This document shows, piece by piece, positions 1-8,164 of a stretch of 64,000 nt of DNA. Made by a program: the position numbers and the translations under genes. The stretch is from positions 1 to 64,000 of the forward strand of contig NZ_RIAX01000001.1 in NCBI RefSeq assembly GCF_003719725.1. The letters are read 5' to 3'. Below the pieces are notes generated by a model. The model made no database searches. It was not told the DNA's origin and was given only the letters and a program-made list of their open reading frames with translations. Each line of letters starts with the position of its first letter. The first letter of the stretch is position 1. The DNA is from Planococcus salinus. Lineage in GTDB: Bacteria > Bacillota > Bacilli > Bacillales_A > Planococcaceae.

Positions 1-465
1 GTTCGGGCTTACTGTATTGATGCGGACACCGTTTTGCAATTCGATGGCTGCCGATTGGGTAAAGGCTGCGATCCCTCCATTAGCCATGGCCGATGATGTG
101 CCTTTTGCGATTGGATCATCCAACATGACTCCGGCAGTTAATGTAAAGCTGCCACCCGCGTTTATGTAATGTTGGCCGATCAGCACCAGGTTGATCTGGC
201 CTTTCAGTTTGCTTTCGATTGCTTTTTCATTCAGCTCTGGAGTAAGCTCGCTCAACTTGCCGAAATGGGCAGCTCCTGTTGTGCTGATCACTGCATCAAT
301 ATCAGGAACTTCTTTATACATCTGTTCGATGCTGTCCACCGAAGTGATGTCTACTCTGATATCTCCGCTTGATGGACTGGCTGTAATCACTTCGTGTTCC
401 TCGCTTAATAGATCAACCACCGCTTTACCTACAGTTCCCGTTCCGCCAACTACGACAATCTTCAT
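1..465 (-). CDS. Short-chain dehydrogenase/reductase, C-terminus outside window
   Basis: Reads leftward from an ATG at 465 and is still open at base 1, so only the first 155 residues are present. The N-terminus (MKIVVVGGTGTVGKAVVDLL) is a beta strand followed by the glycine-rich dinucleotide-binding loop GGTGTVG of a Rossmann fold. Later come a short acidic segment consistent with cofactor selection and the stretch SAMANGGIAAFTQSAAIEL, in which the usual SDR YxxxK motif is replaced by a less typical sequence. This fits the small divergent SDRs of about 200 residues found in many Bacillales. A ribosome binding site (AAGGAG on the minus strand, 477-482) lies 11 bases before the start. The substrate is unknown. 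The family assignment is firm; the function is not. Confidence 0.8.
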   Translation of the reverse strand, partial: MKIVVVGGTGTVGKAVVDLLSEEHEVITASPSSGDIRVDITSVDSIEQMYKEVPDIDAVISTTGAAHFGKLSELTPELNEKAIESKLKGQINLVLIGQHYINAGGSFTLTAGVMLDDPIAKGTSSAMANGGIAAFTQSAAIELQNGVRINTVSPN

Positions 466-671
466 CACTATCACTGCTCCTTTGAAATAATTTTCATTCT
501 CTATATACTACTGGTTTTCATTTCCTGAAGAAAGTATTCTGAATCGTCTGTCCAATTATTTATCTTGAAAGTGCTCTGTCATTTTCTAATGAGAAGATAG
601 ATGGCACTTATTTGATTCACATCAAGGCATCTCCGTCCGGTAACATATATGCTGAAGATGGAGGTGGTTTC

Positions 672-1145
672 ATGAAACGATTACTGATCTTATTATTTAC
701 ATTGCTTCTTGTGGCATGCAGTGCTGAAGCGGAAGTCCCCGTTTTGCCGGATCCTTCCCCTGATCAGAATATGCAGGCTTCGAGCGCCGGCTTGTCAATT
801 GAACTGCTGGAAAGCACATTCGATGGGCCGCCTTCGGTCATTGAAACGGTCCTCCATAATGACAGCGGAAAAGATTACGGGCTGGGCGATTATTATCATA
901 TTGAAATCAATAAAGAAGGAAAATGGTACATGATCATCCATTCCGATGCCGTCTTTCTGAACAATCCCAACTTGAAAGACTATGGGGCTGTATTAGCGAA
1001 TGGACATGAAATCAGGCAGGTGTTTTCAATCGACGACGTGGGCATCACTTTGGTGCCGGGCGACTATCGTTTGGTGAAAACGTTTATGTCGGACAGTTCA
1101 CCATTCCACGAAATATCCGTGGCAGCGCCCCTTACAGTGGAATGA
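672..1145 (+). CDS. Lipoprotein with bacterial Ig-like domain
   Basis: A 157-residue lipoprotein. I chose the ATG at 672 because a GGAGGTGG ribosome binding site sits just upstream (659-666) and the protein then begins with a textbook type II signal: MKRLLILLFTLLLVACS, with lipobox VAC and Cys at residue 16. An upstream in-frame ATG at 612 would bury the signal peptide. The mature part resembles the Ig-like domain (Big family) seen in Bacillus surface lipoproteins: a beta-rich segment containing HNDSGKDYGLGDYYHIEI and a C-terminal strand LVPGDYRLVKTF. It should be anchored to the outer face of the membrane. There are no catalytic motifs. The gene stands alone and has no strong terminator after it. 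Confidence 0.75.
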   Translation: MKRLLILLFTLLLVACSAEAEVPVLPDPSPDQNMQASSAGLSIELLESTFDGPPSVIETVLHNDSGKDYGLGDYYHIEINKEGKWYMIIHSDAVFLNNPNLKDYGAVLANGHEIRQVFSIDDVGITLVPGDYRLVKTFMSDSSPFHEISVAAPLTVE

Positions 1146-1220
1146 ACAACTACCTGCATTGGAGGTGAGTTGAAAGAGCGACTGGCCAGGCAGCCCATCG
1201 TTCTTTTTCATTTTAAGCAG

Positions 1221-1246
1221 GTTTAAAGAAAGGAGTTTAGAGGTAT
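1221..1246 (+). promoter_or_regulatory. Candidate sigma-B promoter of the pyruvate oxidase gene
   Basis: GTTTAA (1221-1226), 14 bases, then AGGTAT (1241-1246). The sigma-B consensus is GTTTAA-N12-15-GGGTAT, so the match is complete at -35 and 5 of 6 at -10. It lies about 75 bases before the pyruvate oxidase start. From established knowledge, the B. subtilis homologue ydaP belongs to the sigma-B general stress regulon. Confidence 0.6.
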
Positions 1247-1320
1247 GTTGAGGGGATGAAGGTGTAGAACAGAAAAAAGAAATTCTTAGCAATCCACTAC
1301 CGAAAAAGCGAGGGATGCAT

Positions 1321-2919
1321 ATGTTTGAAAGTACAGGCGGCCGTTACGTCATCGATTTATTGAAAGAATGGAAAGTGCAGCATATTTATGGAATGCCCGG
1401 TGACTCCATTAACGAATTGATGGAAGAGCTGCGAACAGAAGACGACATTCGGTTTATCCAAATCCGTCATGAAGAAACCGGGGCGCTGGCAGCTTCTGCC
1501 TATTCGAAGCTGACCGGCCATATCGGTGTCTGTTTGTCGATTGCCGGACCGGGTGCTGTTCATCTGCAGAACGGATTATACGATGCCATGAAAGACAAGA
1601 CGCCCGTGCTGGCGCTTGTCGGTCAAGTCACCACCTCATCTGTAGGGACTGATGACTTTCAAGAGTTGAAGCTGGAATCGATGTTCGAAGATGTATCGGT
1701 CTTTAACCGGCGCGTCCAAACAGCCGAGCAGCTGCCCGATATGCTGAATCAGGCGATTCGGGCAGCGTACGCAGAGAAAGGCCCTGCAGTGCTTGTGGTT
1801 TCCGATGATTTGTTCAGCACCAAGATCAAACGGGAAAAAGCGCTGACGTCTTCGGAATATTCCAAGCCGAACATCAGAGCGGCGGAAGAAGATTTAAGAG
1901 ATGCCGCAAAACTGCTGCAGGCGGCAAAAAAGCCCGTCATCCTGGCAGGTAAAGGAGCAGACGGGGCGGTCCCTGAAGTGCTCAAATTTGCTGAAAAGCT
2001 AAAGGCGCCACTCATCGCATCACTGCCATCCAAAGGAATGATTCCGGATGACCATCCGCACAATCTTGGGCAGCTGGGTCAATTGGGTACAAAACCCGCT
2101 TCAGAAGCAATGAAAGAAGCCGATCTCATTGTCCTTGCGGGCACATCGTACCCTTATCGTGAGTATCTTCCAGACGATGCACCAGCTGTTCAGATTGACA
2201 TCGATCCCCGCGTGATTGGGAAATATTATCCTTCGACGGTAGGGATTGTTGGAGAACTGGGTCCCGCGCTTACTTGGCTGACGCAGAACCTGGATGAAAA
2301 AGATGAAGGGTTTTTACACACATACATCGAAAAGAGGAAAGAGTGGCATCTGCAATTACAGGCTGATATTGACAAAGAAACAGCCATGCTCCAACCACAG
2401 CAGGTATTGGGAGAAATCCAGCACATCATGGAAAAAGACGCGGTGGTGTCTTTGGATGTCGGCAGCATCACAATTTGGACTGCCCGCTATTTAAAATTAT
2501 CCAAGCAAAAAATGGTGATTTCAGCATGGCTGGGCACGATGGGATGCGCGCTGCCCGGTGCCATTGCCGCGAAGCTGGCTTACCCTGACAAACAAGTGAT
2601 TGCCATTGTCGGGGATGGCGGGTTTTCCATGGGCATGCAGGATTTTGTTACAGCCGTCAAGTACGATTTGCCGATGATTGTCGTGGTCTTCAATAACCAG
2701 AAACTTCAATTGATTGAAGACGAGCAAAAGCAGGCTGGCAATAAACCGACGAATGTCGACCTCGCCAATATCGATTTTGCTTCTTTTGCCGATGCCTGTG
2801 GAGGACAAGGTTTTACGGCCAAGACGCGTGCGGAACTGAAAGAAGCGTTGGCGAAAGCGAAAGACAGCCGGAAGCCGGTTGTCATCGATGCCTATGTGGA
2901 GGATATCTCTTCTATATAA
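1321..2919 (+). CDS. Thiamine-diphosphate-dependent pyruvate oxidase (YdaP/PoxB type)
   Basis: A 532-residue ThDP enzyme of the pyruvate oxidase/acetolactate synthase family. The N-terminal ThDP domain has the catalytic glutamate in IRHEETGALAAS (about residue 50), followed by a central Rossmann/FAD domain, and a C-terminal pyrophosphate domain with the GDGGFSMGMQDF metal-binding motif. The family decarboxylates pyruvate to acetate (quinone or oxygen as acceptor) and works at the membrane surface. The closest gene type is B. subtilis YdaP, a general stress protein, which fits the sigma-B-like promoter upstream. I prefer ATG 1321 over ATG 1315 because the GCGAGGG ribosome binding site (1308-1314) is then 6 bases away. 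The stop codon lies inside the left inverted repeat of the following repeat element. Acceptor and product are inferred from homology. Confidence 0.85.
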   Translation: MFESTGGRYVIDLLKEWKVQHIYGMPGDSINELMEELRTEDDIRFIQIRHEETGALAASAYSKLTGHIGVCLSIAGPGAVHLQNGLYDAMKDKTPVLALVGQVTTSSVGTDDFQELKLESMFEDVSVFNRRVQTAEQLPDMLNQAIRAAYAEKGPAVLVVSDDLFSTKIKREKALTSSEYSKPNIRAAEEDLRDAAKLLQAAKKPVILAGKGADGAVPEVLKFAEKLKAPLIASLPSKGMIPDDHPHNLGQLGQLGTKPASEAMKEADLIVLAGTSYPYREYLPDDAPAVQIDIDPRVIGKYYPSTVGIVGELGPALTWLTQNLDEKDEGFLHTYIEKRKEWHLQLQADIDKETAMLQPQQVLGEIQHIMEKDAVVSLDVGSITIWTARYLKLSKQKMVISAWLGTMGCALPGAIAAKLAYPDKQVIAIVGDGGFSMGMQDFVTAVKYDLPMIVVVFNNQKLQLIEDEQKQAGNKPTNVDLANIDFASFADACGGQGFTAKTRAELKEALAKAKDSRKPVVIDAYVEDISSI

Positions 2920-3322
2920 GTTGAACAAAAGAATAATTCTTTATCTAACGCTTCGGCGCTTTGGACATAAACCGGTGCTCCTGTCTCTGCATCGCTGCGC
3001 TAGCTTCGAGACATGAAAAGGCGTTGCATCGCTTCGCTGCTTCGTCGCAAAGGCATCGGCCAAACTACCTTTGGCCAATACCTTTCCCGCCATAAGCCGA
3101 GAAGACCACTCGTCTTATTGCTCCGTCCAGTCCGGAGTCGCGCCGGCGCTGAGAGAAGTCGCTAAAGATATGGAGCAAAACAGCGAAGACGCCCAGGGGA
3201 CCAAGCGAAGTGGTGAGATCCACTCGGGCGTTAAGCCCGAGTTAGCTCAGCGCGAGCCCCCAGGCAAGCGAAGCTGTTTTGCGGAATATCGATTACTAAA
3301 GAGTATTAGTTCAACTTATATA
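2913..3322. repeat. MITE-like non-coding element with terminal inverted repeats
   Basis: A stretch of about 400 bases with no credible gene. Its ends are perfect inverted repeats: TATAAGTTGAAC at 2915-2926 and GTTCAACTTATA at 3309-3320, each flanked by TA (2913-2914 and 3321-3322), as expected from a TA target-site duplication. The similarity continues imperfectly inward (TCTTTA near 2943, TAAAGA near 3297). Inside is a palindromic core: GCAAAACAGC (3175-3184) pairs with GCTGTTTTGC (3273-3282), and CTCGGGC/GCCCGAG forms a hairpin between them. The left end contains the stop codon of the pyruvate oxidase gene. I infer a non-autonomous element mobilised in trans; no transposase is present. Confidence 0.65.
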
Positions 3323-3417
3323 TAGTCTCCGTATAATTGTTCTGAGGCTGGAGATACGATAAAACAGGAAGTGTACTTTATCAATAGTTTCAGAAAAAGA
3401 AAGGAAGGCGAAGCCAG

Positions 3418-4452
3418 TTGACTACGAAAATGACAGCACTTGGATTTTATAAACCGGGACCTCAATCAGAACCGCCTGCATTCGAGGCGGTTGAAATGGA
3501 AAGACCTGCAGCAACAGGAAAGGATCTACTTGTCGAAGTCCGCGCAGTATCAGTGAATCCGACTGATTACAAGACGCGCGATACGAAAGATCCGGACGAC
3601 GATTCTCTGACAATTGTCGGGCGTGACGTTGCCGGCGTCGTCGTGGAAACCGGAGAAGACTGTTCCCTGTTTCAAGTGGGAGACGAAGTATTCTATGCCG
3701 GCACCAACGTTAGAGCGGGTGGCCATAGTGAATTCCATCTCGTTGATGAACGGATTGTCGGCAAAAAACCGAAAAGCCTTGATTTCGCCCACGCGGCCGC
3801 CTTGCCATTGACGAGTCTTACTGCGATGGAAGCCCTTTTTGTGCGCCTCGGGATTTCCAGAAGCCCGGAAGACAATGCAGGGAAGAATATTTTGATCATC
3901 GGAGCTGCCGGCGGGGTAGGTTCCGTAGCGACACAGCTCGCCAAATTGATCGGATTGACAGTTATCGGTACCGCATCCCGTTCCGAAACGATCGAGTGGG
4001 CGAAAGACCATGGGGCCGACTACACGATTAATCACCATGAGCCATTGAAACCACAATTAGAGGAACTCGGCATCGAAGGCGCACACTACATCTTCTGCCT
4101 GACAAACGTCGATGACCATATGAAAGGCATGGCTGATGTCATTTTGCCGCAAGGAAAGATCTGTTCGATTTTGCCGACTTTCCAGCCACTGGCCCCTGCC
4201 TTGTTCGGTAAAAGTGTTACATTCGTTTATGAGCTGATGTATACACGTTCGATGTTCCAGACTGAAGACATGATTGACCAGCATCATTTGCTGAATGAAC
4301 TGGCCGACTGGGTGGACACCGGAAAAATCCGTTCCACGATGAATGAACAACTGGCTCCCATCAATCCGACAACGCTGAAAGAAGCATACGAAAAATTAAT
4401 GACAGGCCGGACCATTGGGAAGATAGTATTGGAAGGTCCTGTGGAAAAATAA
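3418..4452 (+). CDS. Zinc-type alcohol dehydrogenase-like / quinone oxidoreductase (MDR family)
   Basis: A 344-residue medium-chain dehydrogenase/reductase. It has a GroES-like N-terminal domain (GRDVAGVVVETGEDCSLFQVGD around residues 63-84) and a Rossmann domain opening with IIGAAGGVGSVATQLAK near residue 160. The cysteine pattern of the catalytic zinc site is not apparent, so NADPH:quinone reductase-like chemistry is more likely than alcohol oxidation. The start is a TTG at 3418, supported by AAAGGAAGG about 8 bases upstream; an internal ATG at 3430 is possible. The nearby repeat element ends about 100 bases before it, and a TATAAT box at 3332-3337 lies between them. The substrate is unknown. 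Confidence 0.8.
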   Translation: MTTKMTALGFYKPGPQSEPPAFEAVEMERPAATGKDLLVEVRAVSVNPTDYKTRDTKDPDDDSLTIVGRDVAGVVVETGEDCSLFQVGDEVFYAGTNVRAGGHSEFHLVDERIVGKKPKSLDFAHAAALPLTSLTAMEALFVRLGISRSPEDNAGKNILIIGAAGGVGSVATQLAKLIGLTVIGTASRSETIEWAKDHGADYTINHHEPLKPQLEELGIEGAHYIFCLTNVDDHMKGMADVILPQGKICSILPTFQPLAPALFGKSVTFVYELMYTRSMFQTEDMIDQHHLLNELADWVDTGKIRSTMNEQLAPINPTTLKEAYEKLMTGRTIGKIVLEGPVEK

Positions 4453-4457
4453 TAGGG

Positions 4458-4488
4458 GAGCAGGAGGGAAAGCCCTTCTGCTCTTTTT
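4458..4488 (+). terminator. Rho-independent terminator after the MDR gene
   Basis: GAGCAGGAGGG-AAAG-CCCTTCTGCTC stem (one G-T pair) followed directly by TTTTT. Confidence 0.8.
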
Positions 4489-4526
4489 ACAGCGAATAAG
4501 TACTGAAAAGGAGGCAAAGCGGCACA

Positions 4527-5084
4527 ATGATTGAGCTGAGAAAATTTGAGCGTCAGGACTTTTCGCAATTGATCGATTGGATTACCAGTCCTGAATTTTT
4601 ACTGCAATGGGGAGGAGCAAACTTTGATTTCCCGTTAACTGAAGAGCAGCTGGAGAAGTACCTGTCAGAAACAACGGGAGAAGAGCCGGCGATTCTGGCA
4701 TTTACAGTTGTGCATCAGAAAACCGGCAACGCAATCGGACATATTTCCCTGGCGAAAATCGACAGAAAAAATAAGTCTGCACGTGTCGGGAGAGTGCTGG
4801 TGGGAGACGAATCCGTCAGAGGACAAGGGATCGGCCAACAAATGATGAACAAGATCGTCCAAATCGGATTTGATGGCCTCCAGCTCCACCGCGTAACGCT
4901 CGGTGTCTACGACTTCAACAAACCGGCCATTGCCTGTTATGAAAAAGTGGGCTTCAAAAAAGAAGGACTGCTGAGAGACGTCAGCAGAATCAACGGCGGC
5001 TATTGGAGCTTATGGGAAATGAGCATGCTGGAAGACGAATGGGCCAAGAAAAAGGAAGAAAACAAAAAACAAGACAATGGATAG
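4527..5084 (+). CDS. GNAT family N-acetyltransferase (RimJ/RimL-like)
   Basis: A 185-residue acetyltransferase of the GNAT superfamily. The acetyl-CoA binding region is visible at about residues 90-110 (VGRVLVGDESVRGQGIGQQM, with the R/Q-x-x-G-x-G/A signature RGQGIG), followed by the typical LHRVTLGVYDFNKPAIACYEKVGF segment ending in the beta-bulge region. The family acetylates protein N-termini, amino sugars or small amines; the target here cannot be told. The C-terminus is lysine-rich. A ribosome binding site (AAGGAGG, 4508-4514) precedes the ATG. The gene is bounded by terminators on both sides, so it is probably a single transcription unit. Confidence 0.85.
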   Translation: MIELRKFERQDFSQLIDWITSPEFLLQWGGANFDFPLTEEQLEKYLSETTGEEPAILAFTVVHQKTGNAIGHISLAKIDRKNKSARVGRVLVGDESVRGQGIGQQMMNKIVQIGFDGLQLHRVTLGVYDFNKPAIACYEKVGFKKEGLLRDVSRINGGYWSLWEMSMLEDEWAKKKEENKKQDNG

Positions 5085-5106
5085 TCAAAATCCATTGTCT
5101 TGTTCT
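5070..5106. terminator. Bidirectional terminator between GNAT gene and mnmM
   Basis: CAAGACAATGGAT (5070-5082) pairs perfectly with ATCCATTGTCTTG (5090-5102). It is T-rich on both sides (TTCT rightward; on the minus strand TTTTTTGTTTTC), so it can serve both convergent genes. Confidence 0.85.
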
Positions 5107-5116
5107 ATATAAAGGA

Positions 5117-5686
5117 TTAAGAGTTTCCAGGCTGCCGCTTTTTCTCAATTGCCACCAGAAACGGCGGCGAATGTTTTTGGTTGATGAATCCGTATTGCAT
5201 CACATCATAAGCAACTTGCGGGAGCTCCTGTACATACTTCATGACAGCGTCGCGTTCTTCGCTGCCGCCTTCATGTCCCGAGTAAATGACCACCAGCACA
5301 AGTCCGTTTTCCTGTAACAGCTCCAGGCATTGCCCTATGGCGCTCACCGTACTTTTCGCTTTTGTAATGATCCGGTGGTCGCCTTTTGGCAAATAGCCCA
5401 GATTGAAGACCGCTGCCGATATTGGTTCTTTCACATACCGGCTGATTTCCGCATGGCTGTCGTGGATTAATTTGACATGCTCGAATGCTTCCACGCGTTT
5501 CTGGGTCGCTTCAATGGCTTCCTTCTGAATATCAAAGGCGTAAACTTTGCCCGATTCGCCGGTCAGCCCCGCCAGAAAGTGGGTATCGTGGCCATTGCCG
5601 GCAGTGGCATCAATAACGGTGCCCCCGGGAGTCACTGCTTGTTCGAGCAAAGATTTGGTGAACGGCAATACACGCTGCAATGTCAT
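5117..5686 (-). CDS. mnmM: tRNA wobble-uridine methyltransferase MnmM (YtqB family)
   Basis: A class I SAM-dependent methyltransferase of 189 residues. The SAM-binding motif DATAGNGHDTHFLA lies at about residues 23-36 and the conserved NLGYLPKGDH segment follows. This family (B. subtilis YtqB, renamed MnmM) methylates 5-aminomethyl-2-thiouridine at tRNA position 34 in Gram-positives that lack the MnmC methylase domain. I start the gene at ATG 5686 (MTLQRVLPF), as in homologues, rather than at a distant upstream ATG. This gives a GGGAGCG ribosome binding site and an ATGA overlap with the stop of the upstream radical-SAM gene (5683-5686), implying translational coupling. Confidence 0.88.
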   Translation of the reverse strand: MTLQRVLPFTKSLLEQAVTPGGTVIDATAGNGHDTHFLAGLTGESGKVYAFDIQKEAIEATQKRVEAFEHVKLIHDSHAEISRYVKEPISAAVFNLGYLPKGDHRIITKAKSTVSAIGQCLELLQENGLVLVVIYSGHEGGSEERDAVMKYVQELPQVAYDVMQYGFINQKHSPPFLVAIEKKRQPGNS

Positions 5687-6636
5687 GCTTTCACGCTCCC
5701 AAAAAACTGCTTGCCCTGCCAGCTGTTTCTTCGTTCCAGTTCCGCATCGATGCCGTTCAAAACGTCCCATTTGTTGACGCTCCACATTGGCCCGATCATT
5801 AAATCGATCGGACCGTCTCCTGTAATCCGCTGGACGACCATCTCCGGTGGCAGCACTTCAAGTTGATCCGCGACCAGGTGAATGTATTCCTGTTTCTCCA
5901 GAAATTCGACCATGCCTTTTTCGTATTGCTTGACCATCGGAGTTCCTTTCAGCAGATGCAGCAAATGGATCTTGATGCCCTGTACATCCAGTTTAGCCAC
6001 TTCGCGCGCCGTCTCCATCATCATGTCTTTGTCTTCCATCGGCAACCCGTTGATGATATGTGTGCAGACGCGGATGCCGCGGTCACGGAGTTTGGCCACT
6101 CCCTCCACGTAGGATTCGAAATCGTGGGCACGGTTGACAAGCAGCGCCGTTTTCTCATGGACGGTCTGCAGTCCGAGTTCGACCCATAAATATGTACGCT
6201 CGTTCAAGTCCGCCAAATAATCGACAACATCTTTCGGCAGGCAATCGGGGCGGGTCGCAATGCTCAAGCCGACAACGTTTTCCTGTTCCAGTGCTGCTTC
6301 AAATTTTTCTTTGATGACCGGAAGAGGGGCGTGCGTATTGGTATAGGCCTGAAAATAAGCCATGTATTTGCCGTCTTTCCATTTGCGGTGCATATTCGAT
6401 TTGATTTTTTCAAATTGAACGGGGATCGGATCGACGCGGTCGCCGGCAAAATCGCCTGACCCTGCCACGGAACAGAATGTGCAGCCGCCATGTGCCACTG
6501 TACCATCCCGGTTTGGGCAGTCAAAGCCGGCGTCCAAGGCGATTTTCATCACTTTACATCCGAAATGGTCACGCAAATGGCGGTTCCATGTATAATATCG
6601 TTTGCCGTCAGAAGAAAAAGGCAAAGTGGTTTTCAT
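5683..6636 (-). CDS. ytqA: Radical SAM protein YtqA (TIGR01212 family)
   Basis: A 317-residue radical SAM protein. The [4Fe-4S] cysteines are in CPNRDGTVAHGGCTFCS near residues 40-56, the spacing typical of the TIGR01212/YtqA/YhcC group, in which the first cysteine is set well ahead of CxxC. The remainder forms the SAM barrel (LGLQTVHEKTALLVNR is the conserved substrate-radical segment). Its reaction is unestablished, although the constant pairing with mnmM, seen here as a 4-base ATGA overlap, suggests a tRNA-related role. The start is ATG 6636 with GAGGAG about 9 bases upstream; the TTG at 6645 would lie against the ribosome binding site. Confidence 0.85.
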   Translation of the reverse strand: MKTTLPFSSDGKRYYTWNRHLRDHFGCKVMKIALDAGFDCPNRDGTVAHGGCTFCSVAGSGDFAGDRVDPIPVQFEKIKSNMHRKWKDGKYMAYFQAYTNTHAPLPVIKEKFEAALEQENVVGLSIATRPDCLPKDVVDYLADLNERTYLWVELGLQTVHEKTALLVNRAHDFESYVEGVAKLRDRGIRVCTHIINGLPMEDKDMMMETAREVAKLDVQGIKIHLLHLLKGTPMVKQYEKGMVEFLEKQEYIHLVADQLEVLPPEMVVQRITGDGPIDLMIGPMWSVNKWDVLNGIDAELERRNSWQGKQFFGSVKA

Positions 6637-6730
6637 TGTCAACAACTCCTCTTACAGACATTGTAGCACGTCGAAAAATCAGGCTACAACGGCTGAAAAA
6701 TCTGACTTTCCGGCAGTCGAAATAAATTTC

Positions 6731-6759
6731 TTGTAGAGGCTGTGAAAAAGGAATACAAT
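6731..6759 (+). promoter_or_regulatory. Candidate sigma-A promoter of MFS transporter gene
   Basis: TTGTAG (6731-6736), 17 bases, TACAAT (6754-6759), about 35 bases before the ATG at 6794. Confidence 0.5.
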
Positions 6760-6793
6760 GTCTCTTGGAATTGATAACGAAGGAGAGACGAAG

Positions 6794-7990
6794 ATGCCAA
6801 AAAGCGTTTGGCTGTTAATCATTGGAATGTTTGTAAATGTTACAGGGCATTCGTTTTTGTGGCCGCTGACTACGATATATATGCATGATCATTTAGGGAA
6901 ATCTTTGACACTTGCGGGATTCGTACTGATGGCCAACGCAGGAGCCGCCGTCATCGGGAATTTGACGGGCGGATTGATGTTTGACCGTATAGGGGGATAC
7001 AAATCCATCATGTTTGGAGTCGTCGTGACTTTGATTGCGCTGAGCGGACTCACCGTCTGGCATGAGTTTTTGCCGTTTGTCGTTTTTTACACCATCATCG
7101 GCTTTAGCGGAGGTGTGGTTTTTCCGAGCATATATGCCATGGTCGGAACCGCCTGGCCGGAAGGCGGAAGAAAAGCGTTTAATGCCATTTATTTGGCCCA
7201 AAACGTCGGTGTAGCGGCAGGACCGGCGATGGCTGGGATTTTGGCAACTTACAGTTTTAATTATATATTCATGGCGAATCTGGGGATGTACATTTTGTTC
7301 TTTTTCATTGCGTTGGTCAGTTATCGGAACATGGCCATCTCGACAATTTCACATACCAGTGTTTTCAATGAAGGAAAAAAGATCAAAAACCGTGCTCCGT
7401 TCTTCGCGCTGCTTATTGTCCTGGTCGGCTATTTGCTGTGCTGGATCGGTTATGTGCAGTGGCAGTCGACGATTTCCGCATATACACAGGAGATCGGCAT
7501 TTCGCTGACACAATACAGTTATTTATGGACGCTGAACGGCTTGCTTATCGTCTTGGGACAGCCAGTGATCCGACCGGTGATCAAGCGGATTGAACACAAC
7601 ATCAAGAGCCAATTGGTCATCGGTATTTTCATCATGATGGCTTCGTACGTGGTGGTCGCTTTTGCGCAGGACTTCAGTATGTTTGTCGCTGCCATGGCCA
7701 TTCTGACTCTCGGAGAAATGTTCGTCTGGCCGGCGGTTCCGGCACTGGCCAATCATTTGGCGCCGAAAGGCCGGGAAGGTTTTTATCAGGGAATTGTCAA
7801 CAGCGTGGCGACGGGTGGACGGATGATCGGTCCTTTGCTTGGCGGAATCATGGTCGACTTCTACGGTATGCCGGCTTTGTTCATTTTGATTTCGTTCTTG
7901 TTGATCCTCGCAGTGGCCGCTTCTTTGCTGTATGACGTGCCATTGAAACAAACTAAAAAAGAGCAGCTGGACGAAAGTTATGTCCAGTAA
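6794..7990 (+). CDS. Major facilitator superfamily exporter (YttB-like)
   Basis: A 398-residue MFS protein with about twelve hydrophobic segments. The first helix contains GMFVNVTGHSFLWPLTTIYM, and the loop between helices 2 and 3 carries GGLMFDRIGGYKSI, the MFS motif A region (G-x-x-x-D-R-x-G). The start at ATG 6794 is set by AAGGAGAG (6780-6787); the further-upstream ATG at 6758 overlaps the predicted -10 box. The nearest B. subtilis type is YttB, a putative multidrug exporter. The substrate is not predictable from sequence. It is transcribed alone and closed by a strong terminator. Confidence 0.8.
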   Translation: MPKSVWLLIIGMFVNVTGHSFLWPLTTIYMHDHLGKSLTLAGFVLMANAGAAVIGNLTGGLMFDRIGGYKSIMFGVVVTLIALSGLTVWHEFLPFVVFYTIIGFSGGVVFPSIYAMVGTAWPEGGRKAFNAIYLAQNVGVAAGPAMAGILATYSFNYIFMANLGMYILFFFIALVSYRNMAISTISHTSVFNEGKKIKNRAPFFALLIVLVGYLLCWIGYVQWQSTISAYTQEIGISLTQYSYLWTLNGLLIVLGQPVIRPVIKRIEHNIKSQLVIGIFIMMASYVVVAFAQDFSMFVAAMAILTLGEMFVWPAVPALANHLAPKGREGFYQGIVNSVATGGRMIGPLLGGIMVDFYGMPALFILISFLLILAVAASLLYDVPLKQTKKEQLDESYVQ

Positions 7991-7994
7991 CAGG

Positions 7995-8031
7995 AAGCCG
8001 GCGGCAAAGAAACTTTGTTGCCGGCTTTTTC
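7995..8031 (+). terminator. Rho-independent terminator after MFS gene
   Basis: AAGCCGGCGGCAAAG-AAA-CTTTGTTGCCGGCTT stem followed by TTT. Confidence 0.9.
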
Positions 8032-8106
8032 GTCATTTGCTCCGCTGGCCAGCCCACAGCACTTTTCCCGTGTTGCCTTTTAAATGATTGTTTGTTTAAA
8101 TGAAAG

Positions 8107-8121
8107 AAGAAAGCGCTTTAC
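8107..8121 (+). promoter_or_regulatory. Candidate cre (CcpA) site upstream of scoA
   Basis: AGAAAGCGCTTTAC matches the cre core GAAAGCGCTTT but departs from TGWAARCGYTWNCW at the first and the last two positions. It lies just downstream of a weak promoter candidate (TTGCCT 8073-8078, N17, TTAAAT 8096-8101) and about 45 bases before the scoA start. Confidence 0.4.
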
Positions 8122-8164
8122 ATACCAGGTTTTATTTTACACAAACATAAAGGAGGGACTGCGG

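Noticed and set aside
3071-3325. 84-codon open frame in the repeat element
   Set aside because: Falls within palindromic sequence and has no ribosome binding site or protein-like composition.
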